Source: Ruminococcus flavefaciens ATCC 19208 (GTDB lineage Bacteria; Bacillota; Clostridia; Oscillospirales; Ruminococcaceae). From it: a DNA stretch of 64,000 nucleotides. Shown piece by piece: positions 1-6,338 of this stretch. The translations under genes were made by a program, and so were the position numbers. The notes under the pieces are model-generated. The model was given only the letters and a program-made list of their open reading frames with translations, did no database searches and was not told the DNA's origin. The stretch lies in the NCBI RefSeq assembly GCF_000518765.1, contig NZ_KI912491.1, positions 123,002-187,001 of the forward strand. Reading direction: 5' to 3'. Within the stretch, counting starts at the first letter, position 1; each line of letters opens with the position of its first letter.

Positions 1-108
1 ACCGAATCAACTACATCAACCTCAAAGACATCAATTGCATCTACAACTACTACCACCGAATCAACTACATCTACTTCAAAAACATCAATTGCATCTACTA
101 CAACAACT
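1..108 (+). repeat. 54-base tandem repeat in linker coding sequence
   Basis: Two units of 54 bases, starting at 1 and 55, encode the same 18-residue Thr/Ser linker segment with mostly synonymous changes. The array probably continues to the left of the window. Confidence 0.85.
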
Positions 109-420
109 GTGACATCAACATCAACTGCCACAACAACACAGCCAACGACCACAACACCGGATACAGGAAAGAAGTATAAGCTCGGAGATCCTAACGGTGA
201 CGGTCTTATAGACTCTGTTGACGCTTCTGCTATACTTAAAATTTACGCAAGATTATCCACTAACAGCACAGAACCTACAGAGAAGGAAAGTGCTACATGT
301 GATGTGAATCATGACGGACTTATCGACTCGGCAGACGCATCAAAGGTACTTGCTTACTATGCATACATTTCAGCAAATGACGCAATAGAGCTTGAAGCAT
401 TTCTCAGCAGGAAGAAATAA
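1..420 (+). CDS. C-terminal part of a dockerin protein (5' end outside window)
   Basis: The frame is open from base 1, so the gene starts upstream. The visible part is a Thr/Ser-rich linker of about 55 residues, including two copies of an 18-residue repeat (TESTTSTSKTSIASTTTT), followed by a dockerin of about 75 residues. The dockerin has two calcium-binding segments, DPNGDGLIDSVDAS and DVNHDGLIDSADAS, each followed by a helix (ILKIYA, VLAYYA). Dockerins bind cohesins and fix enzymes or scaffoldins to a cellulosome, so the full protein is probably secreted. The catalytic or scaffold part cannot be seen. The next gene starts 28 bases downstream with its own ribosome-binding site, so the two may share a transcript. 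Confidence 0.9.
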   Translation, partial: TESTTSTSKTSIASTTTTTESTTSTSKTSIASTTTTVTSTSTATTTQPTTTTPDTGKKYKLGDPNGDGLIDSVDASAILKIYARLSTNSTEPTEKESATCDVNHDGLIDSADASKVLAYYAYISANDAIELEAFLSRKK

Positions 421-448
421 GGAACAGACTCGGAAAGGACTGTAATAA

Positions 449-1291
449 ATGAAGAAATTATTCAAAAAACTCGTTTCAGTATCTATCGCAGCATTAATGC
501 TCGCATCTGCAACAGCACTGCAGGCTTTTGCAGGTGCTGCCAAGGGCGATGAATATGAACTCGGTGACCTTGACGTTTCGCAGGCAACTGTAAAGCCCAC
601 TATATCCATAACTCAGCAATCAATTTCATATGCTGAATACAAGGCTAACCCTGTTAGAACAATAGAGGTCAAAATAAAAGATGCCGACGGCAAATATGAC
701 AATGCAGGCTTCAGCGTAAAGGTCGATGACAGACTTAAATTAGTCAAGGACGACGAAGGCTATATTGCATTTGCAGGTCAGGCTCTCAAGAGAAGTATGT
801 TTGAAGCTTTTCCTGAGGGGGATAACGGTTTCAGAGTTTTGATCGCAAGTGCAGGTGAGAAGAACAGAGACGGCGTGATGTTTACGTTTCAGGTCGAGCT
901 TCCCAGCGAGAACGGAGATTTCACTAAATATCCGATTGAGATATACTACAATAAGGATACCGATCTTTTCACTAATGCCTTAATGGACGAAGAGGGAAAG
1001 CTCATGGAAGCATGGACTTTCACTCATGGTATCGAGCACGGATATATAGAAGTTTACGGAGACCCCTCACATGATCTTTTCCCTAAGGGCGATGTGAACT
1101 TCGACAGAAAGGTAGACTCTGTAGACGCTTCGATGATACTTGCTTTGTATGCCAAAATATCCACAGGCAAAACAGAGCCTACAGAAAAGCAGCTAAAGGA
1201 ATACGACTACAACGAGGACGGTTCTATAGACTCTGCCGATGCATCAAAGGTACTTGCTTACTACGCAGCAAATTCAACTTCAACTAAATAA
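449..1291 (+). CDS. Cohesin-dockerin adaptor scaffoldin (ScaC-like)
   Basis: This is a 280-residue secreted protein. It has a signal peptide (KK start, hydrophobic core, AFAGAA cleavage region), then a domain of about 140 residues with cohesin features: AGFSVKVDDRLKL, a middle FRVLIAS...GVMFTFQVELP stretch, and a closing GYIEVYG strand. A C-terminal dockerin follows, with calcium-binding segments DVNFDRKVDSVDAS and DYNEDGSIDSADAS. The order signal, single cohesin, dockerin matches the small adaptor scaffoldin ScaC of Ruminococcus flavefaciens, which changes dockerin specificity on the main scaffoldin. That function is inferred from architecture. There is no long linker between the domains. 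The gene ends at a strong terminator. Confidence 0.75.
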   Translation: MKKLFKKLVSVSIAALMLASATALQAFAGAAKGDEYELGDLDVSQATVKPTISITQQSISYAEYKANPVRTIEVKIKDADGKYDNAGFSVKVDDRLKLVKDDEGYIAFAGQALKRSMFEAFPEGDNGFRVLIASAGEKNRDGVMFTFQVELPSENGDFTKYPIEIYYNKDTDLFTNALMDEEGKLMEAWTFTHGIEHGYIEVYGDPSHDLFPKGDVNFDRKVDSVDASMILALYAKISTGKTEPTEKQLKEYDYNEDGSIDSADASKVLAYYAANSTSTK

Positions 1292-1295
1292 ACAG

Positions 1296-1330
1296 CAAGC
1301 CCCGAGGCATTGCCTCGGGGCTTGTCTTTT
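1296..1330 (+). terminator. Intrinsic terminator after the adaptor gene
   Basis: A perfect GC-rich hairpin (CAAGCCCCGAGGCA pairing with TGCCTCGGGGCTTG), then GTCTTTT. It starts five bases after the stop codon. Confidence 0.9.
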
Positions 1331-1335
1331 GAGCC

Positions 1336-1416
1336 ATTAGTCGTTAGCCTAATTAGTAGGGGCGGATATTATCCGCCCGATAATAAAGCGGCGAAGCCGC
1401 TTCCTGATGACTAACG
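1336..1416 (+). repeat. Intergenic palindromic element A
   Basis: An outer imperfect stem (GCCATTAGTC with GACTAACGGC) encloses two hairpins, GGGCGGATATTATCCGCCC and AAGCGGCGAAGCCGCTT. The first is preceded by GTAGGGG, a core seen again at about 14020, 21803 and 29246. No gene is visible in it. Confidence 0.7.
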
Positions 1417-1440
1417 GCAAGATCAAAATTTTTTCAAATC

Positions 1441-1532
1441 ACGCGATGATATCTACCTGATAATTCAGTGTCTCTCGCGGCTGTATTTTGTTTATCGGTA
1501 TCATTATAGCGCGGAGCAAGGGTGCAGCGTCA
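1441..1532 (+). repeat. Solo copy of the 95-base intergenic repeat
   Basis: Starts ACGCGATGATA, has CTCGCGGC in the middle and ends GCGGAGCAAGGGTGCAGCGTCA. These blocks occur in the same order and spacing in the tandem array at 29374-29655. The repeat overlaps the 3' end of the minus-strand gene at 1504-2133 and supplies its last codons and stop. Confidence 0.75.
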
Positions 1533-2133
1533 CGCTGCAATGCTCAAAGCTGACACCGTTTTCGTTAGCTTCGATCATAAGGAACGAAGCACCTTCCAGT
1601 CCGGAAGCCGAAACGGAAACTACATTTCCTTTCACGAAATTCTCGTGACAATGACCGACTACGACGAGATCGTATCCCTTTACTTCTTCACTTTCGCAAG
1701 CCTTATCGAACTCGCCGTTTTTCAGAGATGACAGCGGCAAAAACGGATAAGGCGCATTTACGTCTAAGAACAGAAAATGCGAAAAACGTATTTTGTGTCC
1801 GTGGCATTCGTTCTCATAGTACAGCGGCATCTGCCTGATGAACTGCATCTGCTTGTCCGTAAGCTTTTCCCTGATACCGTCATAATAAGCTCTCAGGTGT
1901 TCAACGTCGGGATCAACATCGACACCATGCTCGGCATAAAGCTCGCAGTTGCCTTTCAAACAGATTATATTACTTGCCTTTAAAAGCTCAAGACATTCCG
2001 TTTCTTCATTTCCGCGCTGAAAGATATCTCCTAAAAACACTGTCAGATCGGGAGCTTTTTCTCTGATCTGTTCAAGTACAGCTTTTAAAGCTTTAAGATT
2101 TCCGTGTACATCTGAGAATACTGCAATTTTCAT
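1504..2133 (-). CDS. Calcineurin-like metallophosphoesterase (YfcE/MJ0936 type)
   Basis: A 209-residue protein with the metallophosphoesterase motifs in order: FSDVHGN near the start, FLGDIFQRG, KGNCE (in place of the usual GNHD) and VVGHCHE. These residues bind a di-metal centre and hydrolyse phosphomono- or diesters; the substrate cannot be read from sequence. There is no signal peptide, so it is probably cytoplasmic. The last residues (about SVTLHPCSAL) are encoded by an intergenic repeat copy, so the natural C-terminus may have been replaced. It is followed on the minus strand only by repeat DNA. Confidence 0.88.
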   Translation of the reverse strand: MKIAVFSDVHGNLKALKAVLEQIREKAPDLTVFLGDIFQRGNEETECLELLKASNIICLKGNCELYAEHGVDVDPDVEHLRAYYDGIREKLTDKQMQFIRQMPLYYENECHGHKIRFSHFLFLDVNAPYPFLPLSSLKNGEFDKACESEEVKGYDLVVVGHCHENFVKGNVVSVSASGLEGASFLMIEANENGVSFEHCSVTLHPCSAL

Positions 2134-2162
2134 AGCAAACCCTTCTTTCGTATCATTATCGT

Positions 2163-2210
2163 TAAAAATAAAATAACGCCATAGTGCTCATATCAGAAAA
2201 CTATGGCGTA
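2163..2210 (-). terminator. Terminator of the 2246-2869 lipoprotein gene
   Basis: Read on the minus strand, ACGCCATAG pairs with CTATGGCGT around a 16-base loop, followed by a T-rich tail. It separates the lipoprotein gene from the phosphoesterase gene. Confidence 0.75.
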
Positions 2211-2245
2211 AAATCCAGTAATAGGTATAACGGTCAAGCCGTTTT

Positions 2246-2869
2246 TTACTTTAATACCTCAGCGTCGGGAGCTGTGATATTATCGGCAGTGATCTTATAT
2301 TTGATAACTGTTGTTTTGTTGTTGGGGTCTTTTCCTGTAGGGAAGAAGCATACATTGAAATCGTTCATATCTTCATTGAGAATGAAGCCGCCTATGATAC
2401 CGCTGAACTGTCCGTTTGATGGGATAGTGAACGGATCAACGAAATACTTGTCGTCCTTGAAGTGGTTTCCTGCATACAGCTGTGTGCGGACTTCGGAATA
2501 AAGCTTAGTACCCGCAGGAAGCTCGATATAGAAATTATTGAGTGTGCTGAGCTCATATTCCTTATCGGTGTTGTTGCGGAGAGTTATATCAAAGTAGATG
2601 AACTTTGCAGAGTCGTCGCGCAGACCCGGGTCGATAACAGCGTTGAGAGTGAAGTCGGTATCGTTTTCTGATACCATAGTTCCGATTTCGCCGTTTATAA
2701 CATTGGAACCCATAGATGAAAGGTCTACCTGTGATCTTTCGTCATCGGCAGCACGTGTCGGACGTGGCTCAGATGAAGTAGTGGATTTCTTTCTGCCAAG
2801 ACATCCTGCGGAAACGGATGTTGTTACAACAGCCGCAAGAATCAGAGCATAAAGCCTGTTTTTTTTCAT
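2246..2869 (-). CDS. Lipoprotein with a DUF4352-like extracellular domain
   Basis: A 207-residue protein with a lipoprotein signal peptide (lipobox SAGC at about residue 22) and a short charged, Thr-rich spacer. A beta-rich domain of about 140 residues follows, containing KFIYFDITLRNNTDKEYEL and IPSNGQFSGIIGGF. That pattern (vFvnvtvkNNtdk...) is typical of Ig-like DUF4352 or telomeric-repeat-like lipoprotein domains of Firmicutes. The role is unknown and it is anchored outside the membrane. It has its own promoter (2932-2961) and terminator, so it is monocistronic. Confidence 0.7.
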   Translation of the reverse strand: MKKNRLYALILAAVVTTSVSAGCLGRKKSTTSSEPRPTRAADDERSQVDLSSMGSNVINGEIGTMVSENDTDFTLNAVIDPGLRDDSAKFIYFDITLRNNTDKEYELSTLNNFYIELPAGTKLYSEVRTQLYAGNHFKDDKYFVDPFTIPSNGQFSGIIGGFILNEDMNDFNVCFFPTGKDPNNKTTVIKYKITADNITAPDAEVLK

Positions 2870-2931
2870 TTTTTCTATCCTCCGTATCGTTAAAAGCCGC
2901 TATACGGCGTATTTTTATATAAGACAAGTAT

Positions 2932-2961
2932 AGTATATCACATTTTACAGCAAAATGTCAA
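2932..2961 (-). promoter_or_regulatory. Promoter of the 2246-2869 gene
   Basis: On the minus strand TTGACA (2956-2961), 18 bases, TATACT (2932-2937). Confidence 0.75.
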
Positions 2962-3007
2962 GATTAATTCGGATAAGCGGAAAATAATAAAAGATGCAAA
3001 AAAGCAC

Positions 3008-3037
3008 TTGCAAAACATAGTAAACCTATGGTATAAT
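3008..3037 (+). promoter_or_regulatory. Promoter and likely operator of the Rrf2 gene
   Basis: TTGCAA (3008-3013), 18 bases, TATAAT (3032-3037). Between them lies a dyad, CATAG-TAAAC-CTATG (3016-3030), running into ATGGTAT at the -10 box. The same ATGGTAT/ATACCAT sequence recurs downstream of the cysK promoter, so it is a candidate Rrf2 binding site. Confidence 0.7.
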
Positions 3038-3292
3038 TAGCGTATCCTCGATGACCGCCGAATGGCGGTTATCGCCCTGAACAAAGTTCAGGGAGCGCAA
3101 ATTCTTTATTATTTAGGAATTTGCGCGATACACTAATTGATGTCAAGCTCATTTTGCCCTAAGGGGCAAAACAAAGTGCAGAAAAAATCATAAATTATTA
3201 TTTTTTCTTACACTTTGACAACTTCAGATTGGCTTTATAAAGCTATATTAAGCCAATCTGAAGTTGCTGAGCTGACATTAATTAAAATACAC
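3036..3292 (+). ncRNA. Chain of strong hairpins: structured leader or small RNA
   Basis: The 284 bases between the promoter and the Rrf2 start codon hold two nested sets of inverted repeats. Set 1: outer arms 3036-3046 and 3127-3137, with hairpins 3050-3073, 3075-3093 and 3095-3126 (perfect 10-base arms). Set 2: outer arms 3135-3151 and 3268-3283, with hairpins 3152-3171, 3172-3217 and 3220-3265 (perfect 16-base arms). I recognise no known riboswitch. It could be a 5' leader, an independent RNA, or a MITE-like DNA element inserted between promoter and gene. No T-run follows the last hairpin. Confidence 0.55.
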
Positions 3293-3320
3293 CTAACAAT
3301 CGCTTGAAAGGAGCGTACTA

Positions 3321-3755
3321 ATGAAAATATCTACAAAAGGCAGATACGCACTCAGAATGCTGTATGATCTTGCTGTTCATCAGGAAGAGGGCTATGTATC
3401 CTTAAAGGATATTGCCGACAGACAAGGAATATCAAAAAAATATCTCGAACAGATAGTGCCTCTTCTTAATAAAACAGGACTCCTCAGGACTAACCGCGGA
3501 AACAGAGGCGGATATATGCTTGCGGGAAAGGCAGCTGACATCACTGTGGGAGATGTACTGAGAGCGACTGAGGGAAGTCTTGCGCCTGTATCATGTCTTG
3601 ACTTTGAACCAAATGAATGTCCGAGAGTGAATGAATGCTCTACACTTTTTGTCTGGGAGGGGCTTTATAAAGCTATAAATGAATACCTTGACAATATAAC
3701 TCTCCAGACAGTTATCGAACGCGGAGCCGTTATCGGCGGAGATTATTGCATATAA
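3321..3755 (+). CDS. Rrf2-family transcriptional regulator (CymR/IscR-like)
   Basis: A 144-residue protein. It opens with the Rrf2 signature KISTKGRYALRMLYDLA, a winged helix with QGISKKYLEQIV (recognition helix), and NRGNRGGYMLA (wing). A region with three cysteines follows (SCLDFEPNECPRVNEC), comparable to the Fe-S ligands of IscR but spaced Cys-x7-Cys-x5-Cys. It ends with a dimer helix. The neighbour cysK is convergent across a shared terminator, which suggests a CymR-like role in cysteine or Fe-S control. The ribosome-binding site AAAGGAG lies 8 bases before the start. Confidence 0.88.
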   Translation: MKISTKGRYALRMLYDLAVHQEEGYVSLKDIADRQGISKKYLEQIVPLLNKTGLLRTNRGNRGGYMLAGKAADITVGDVLRATEGSLAPVSCLDFEPNECPRVNECSTLFVWEGLYKAINEYLDNITLQTVIERGAVIGGDYCI

Positions 3756-3770
3756 GTGTTTATTATGACA

Positions 3771-3797
3771 AAAGCGGAGCTTTTAAGCTCCGCTTTT
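3771..3797. terminator. Bidirectional terminator between rrf2 and cysK
   Basis: AAAGCGGAGCTT and AAGCTCCGCTTT pair around a TT loop. A/T runs on both sides serve both converging genes. Confidence 0.9.
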
Positions 3798-3819
3798 GCT
3801 GTATAATGGCATATAAGAA

Positions 3820-4746
3820 TTATTCAAACATAGGAGTTGAAAGGTAACGCTCACCTGTATCCGGGAGAAGTGCTACGATGACCTTTCCCTTGTTTTCGGG
3901 GCGCTTTGCGAGCTGGATAGCAGCCCATACAGCAGCACCTGATGAGATACCAACGAGTACGCCGTCGTTTCTTACGATATTTCTTCCTGTTTCAAAAGCG
4001 TCCTCATTTGAAACAGTGATGATCTCGTCATAAATACTTGTATTGAGTGTCTCGGGAACAAAGCCTGCACCGATACCCTGTATCTTGTGAGGGCCTGCTG
4101 TGCCCTCTGAAAGTACAGGTGAGCTCTTAGGCTCAACAGCAACTACCTTAACGTTAGGGTTCTTGGATTTGAGATAAGCACCTGTACCGCTTAAAGTACC
4201 GCCTGTACCTACACCTGCAACGAAGATATCTACCTTTCCGTCGGTGTCGTCCCAGATCTCAACGCCTGTTGTCTTTTCGTGGATAGCAGGGTTAGCAGGG
4301 TTAGTGAACTGTGATGGGATAAAGCTGCCCTTGATCTCGGAAGCAAGCTCCTCAGCCTTTGCAATAGCGCCCTTCATGCCCTTTGAGCCTTCTGTGAGAA
4401 CCAGCTCTGCACCGTAAGCCTTCATAAGGTTGCGTCTTTCGATACTCATTGTCTCAGGCATTGTGATAATGAGTCTGTAGCCTCTTGAAGCTGCAACAGA
4501 AGCAAGACCGATACCTGTATTACCGCTGGTAGGCTCAATAATAACGCTTCCCTCATGGAGAAGTCCCTTAGCCTCGGCATCGTCGATCATAGCCTTTGCG
4601 ATTCTGTCCTTGACGCTTCCTGCCGGGTTGAAGTATTCGAGCTTAGCAAGGATAGTAGCATTGAGCTCATAAGTTTTTTCAAGGTTTGAGAGTTCGAGAA
4701 GGGGAGTTCCTCCGATAAGATCAGTTATCTTCTTATAAGTTTTCAT
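3820..4746 (-). CDS. cysK: Cysteine synthase (O-acetylserine sulfhydrylase)
   Basis: A 308-residue PLP enzyme that makes cysteine from O-acetylserine and sulfide in the cytoplasm. Visible motifs: [11 protein letters not shown] with the PLP lysine, [11 protein letters not shown] (substrate loop), [12 protein letters not shown] (phosphate cradle), and [10 protein letters not shown] near the end. The length is normal for CysK A-type enzymes. A consensus promoter and an inverted repeat shared with the Rrf2 promoter lie upstream, so control by the neighbouring Rrf2 protein is likely though inferred. Confidence 0.96.
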   Translation of the reverse strand: MKTYKKITDLIGGTPLLELSNLEKTYELNATILAKLEYFNPAGSVKDRIAKAMIDDAEAKGLLHEGSVIIEPTSGNTGIGLASVAASRGYRLIITMPETMSIERRNLMKAYGAELVLTEGSKGMKGAIAKAEELASEIKGSFIPSQFTNPANPAIHEKTTGVEIWDDTDGKVDIFVAGVGTGGTLSGTGAYLKSKNPNVKVVAVEPKSSPVLSEGTAGPHKIQGIGAGFVPETLNTSIYDEIITVSNEDAFETGRNIVRNDGVLVGISSGAAVWAAIQLAKRPENKGKVIVALLPDTGERYLSTPMFE

Positions 4747-4838
4747 AATAATATCTCCTTTATATAAATTATATTTAAAATTTCATTTTATTCAAAAAAA
4801 CATTTCTTGTATAGGATATTCAACATCGTTTAGAAAGA

Positions 4839-4931
4839 ATACCATACATTCAACTCACTCCATTTCGTTCCACTATATTTCCTATATGTTTGGTATGGTT
4901 TTATTATAGCAGTAAAATTTACATTTGTCAA
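4839..4931 (-). promoter_or_regulatory. cysK promoter with inverted-repeat operator
   Basis: On the minus strand TTGACA (4926-4931), 17 bases, TATAAT (4903-4908). Just downstream, ATACCATACAT (4839-4849) and ATGTTTGGTAT (4886-4896) form an inverted repeat with one mismatch. The ATACCAT core also overlaps the -10 box of the Rrf2 gene. Confidence 0.75.
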
Positions 4932-4973
4932 GCTCTTTTTTAGTTTTTTCGGTATTTTTTTGAAGAAAAAAAT

Positions 4974-4999
4974 AAAGCTCCCGAAATATCGGGAGCTTT
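4974..4999 (-). terminator. Terminator of the 5007-5891 gene
   Basis: AAAGCTCCCGA pairs with TCGGGAGCTTT around a 4-base loop. On the minus strand it is followed by a run rich in T. Confidence 0.9.
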
Positions 5000-5006
5000 C
5001 AGCTTT

Positions 5007-5891
5007 TTAGTTTGACTTTGGCTTTTCGCCTGTAGAAGCAGATGAAGCAAATTTAGCAAATTCACCTGAAGGGATAACGTCCTCAACTTCCATAGCGTTT
5101 GAATCAAAGTATATCCATACCAGCATAGCAGCCATGCCCGGGTTGTTCTTGAGATTTATGCGGTAGCAGATCTCTTCGCCCGGCTTTGCTGAAATATTGT
5201 CACCGTAAGCAACGAAGCCTGTTTCGGATGAAACGTTCTGAGCCTCGATATCGCCGCCTACACGGATATTACCCTGAATTACCTTATCAGGCTTGATAGA
5301 AGTTCCGCCGATAGTTGAGAAATCAGGATTGAATCTTACAGCATAGTCCTTTTCGGGGATATTGTCCTTGAGCTTGAAGTATACCTCGATGAAATCATCG
5401 TTGAATACATAGTCTTTATCCTTTGAGATGTCTATCCACAGACAGTATCTGCTGTCGGTCTTGCTTACATAGTTGTTAGCAGAAGAACCTGTTGTGGTTT
5501 CAGCAGCCTTTGTAACGATCTGTGTAACTACCTGTCCGTTAGCGTCTGTAGCCTTTTCACCGTTTGCCTCGGTAACTTCTACTACCTCTGTAGCAGGCTC
5601 TTTAGCAGCTGTAGGATCTTCAGCGTCAAGTGCCGTTGCCTCATCAGGAGCTGATGCAAGTCCGAGATCGGAAGGCGAACCTGACTGGAAAGGAGTTACG
5701 ACAACATTGCCCTTTTCGTTGTCGATATGCTCGAGTGTGGGAGCATTACTATCCTCGGTTGCCTCAGTAGCAGCGCTGTTGTTATTACCGCCGTTATCGT
5801 CTTTTTTTGAATCCATACATGAGACAGCTGATGTAAGCATAACGCATGCAACAGCTGCTATGGCGATCATTTTTTTTCTGAAATCATTCAT
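5007..5891 (-). CDS. Lipoprotein with linker and a cohesin-like C-terminal region
   Basis: A 294-residue protein with a lipobox at SAVSC (about residue 25), then about 120 residues of acidic, Thr/Ala-rich low-complexity linker. A beta-rich C-terminal half of about 140 residues follows. Its last part, INLKNNPGMAAMLVWIYFD and MEVEDVIPSGEF, resembles the first strands of cohesin or related Ig-like folds (nnpGiaa..f.i.yD...L.v..v..g), but the protein ends there. The terminator follows at once, so no frameshifted continuation is evident. Function is unknown; a surface-anchored binding protein is plausible. Confidence 0.6.
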   Translation of the reverse strand: MNDFRKKMIAIAAVACVMLTSAVSCMDSKKDDNGGNNNSAATEATEDSNAPTLEHIDNEKGNVVVTPFQSGSPSDLGLASAPDEATALDAEDPTAAKEPATEVVEVTEANGEKATDANGQVVTQIVTKAAETTTGSSANNYVSKTDSRYCLWIDISKDKDYVFNDDFIEVYFKLKDNIPEKDYAVRFNPDFSTIGGTSIKPDKVIQGNIRVGGDIEAQNVSSETGFVAYGDNISAKPGEEICYRINLKNNPGMAAMLVWIYFDSNAMEVEDVIPSGEFAKFASSASTGEKPKSN

Positions 5892-5973
5892 ATTGTTTGT
5901 GTCCTTTCATTTCATATAAGAGTTTTATACGATTGAAAAATGCGAAGCAGTGCTCTTCGCTCATCTTATAATC

Positions 5974-6002
5974 ATTATACACGTGTGGTTATAATTTGTC
6001 AA
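5974..6002 (-). promoter_or_regulatory. Promoter of the 5007-5891 gene
   Basis: On the minus strand TTGACA (5997-6002), 17 bases, TATAAT (5974-5979). The rest of the 450-base gap up to the GH5 gene holds the GH5 promoter and leader. Confidence 0.85.
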
Positions 6003-6156
6003 GCCGAATAACAAATTGTAATCAATTATTTGCATATTCACCACCGGGATTTCATCGTTCTGTCATTTTTGATACAGGTACAGAAAAAGCGGAAGTTATA
6101 GGCATATTAATAAATAAAAACATACTGATACAATATATATTAGTTTAAATCATGTA

Positions 6157-6185
6157 TTGCAAATATGCCTGAATCATGTTATAAT
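6157..6185 (+). promoter_or_regulatory. Promoter of the GH5 gene
   Basis: TTGCAA (6157-6162), 17 bases, TATAAT (6180-6185). This predicts a 5' leader of about 145 bases. Confidence 0.75.
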
Positions 6186-6221
6186 AACAATGAGTGTTCT
6201 TAAAACTGATGTTTAAATATT

Positions 6222-6301
6222 CCGCTTCTGTAAGATACACTATTATGACTCAAAACGATCAGCAGCGGAGCAGAGATAGGGGACATCGGTTGTGTTTGAG
6301 T
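6222..6301 (+). promoter_or_regulatory. Possible pseudoknot in the GH5 leader
   Basis: CCGCTTCTG (6222-6230) can pair with CAGCAGCGG (6260-6268, one mismatch), and ACTCAAA (6248-6254) with TTTGAGT (6295-6301). The pairs interleave as in an H-type pseudoknot. There is no match to a riboswitch I know, and short stems such as these can arise by chance. Confidence 0.25.
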
Positions 6302-6338
6302 TTTCGTTATCATCTATGATGAGGAGAGGAAATTTGAA

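Noticed and set aside
2224..2245. Plus-strand terminator AACGG-TCAAG-CCGTT with T run
   Set aside because: The stem is only five bases and no plus-strand gene precedes it.
1504..2501. Plus-strand open frames opposite the phosphoesterase and lipoprotein genes
   Set aside because: They have no ribosome sites and no recognisable protein; the minus-strand genes carry clear family motifs.
5473..5919. Plus-strand open frame rich in Ser/Ala/Val
   Set aside because: It is the complement of the low-complexity linker of the minus-strand lipoprotein.
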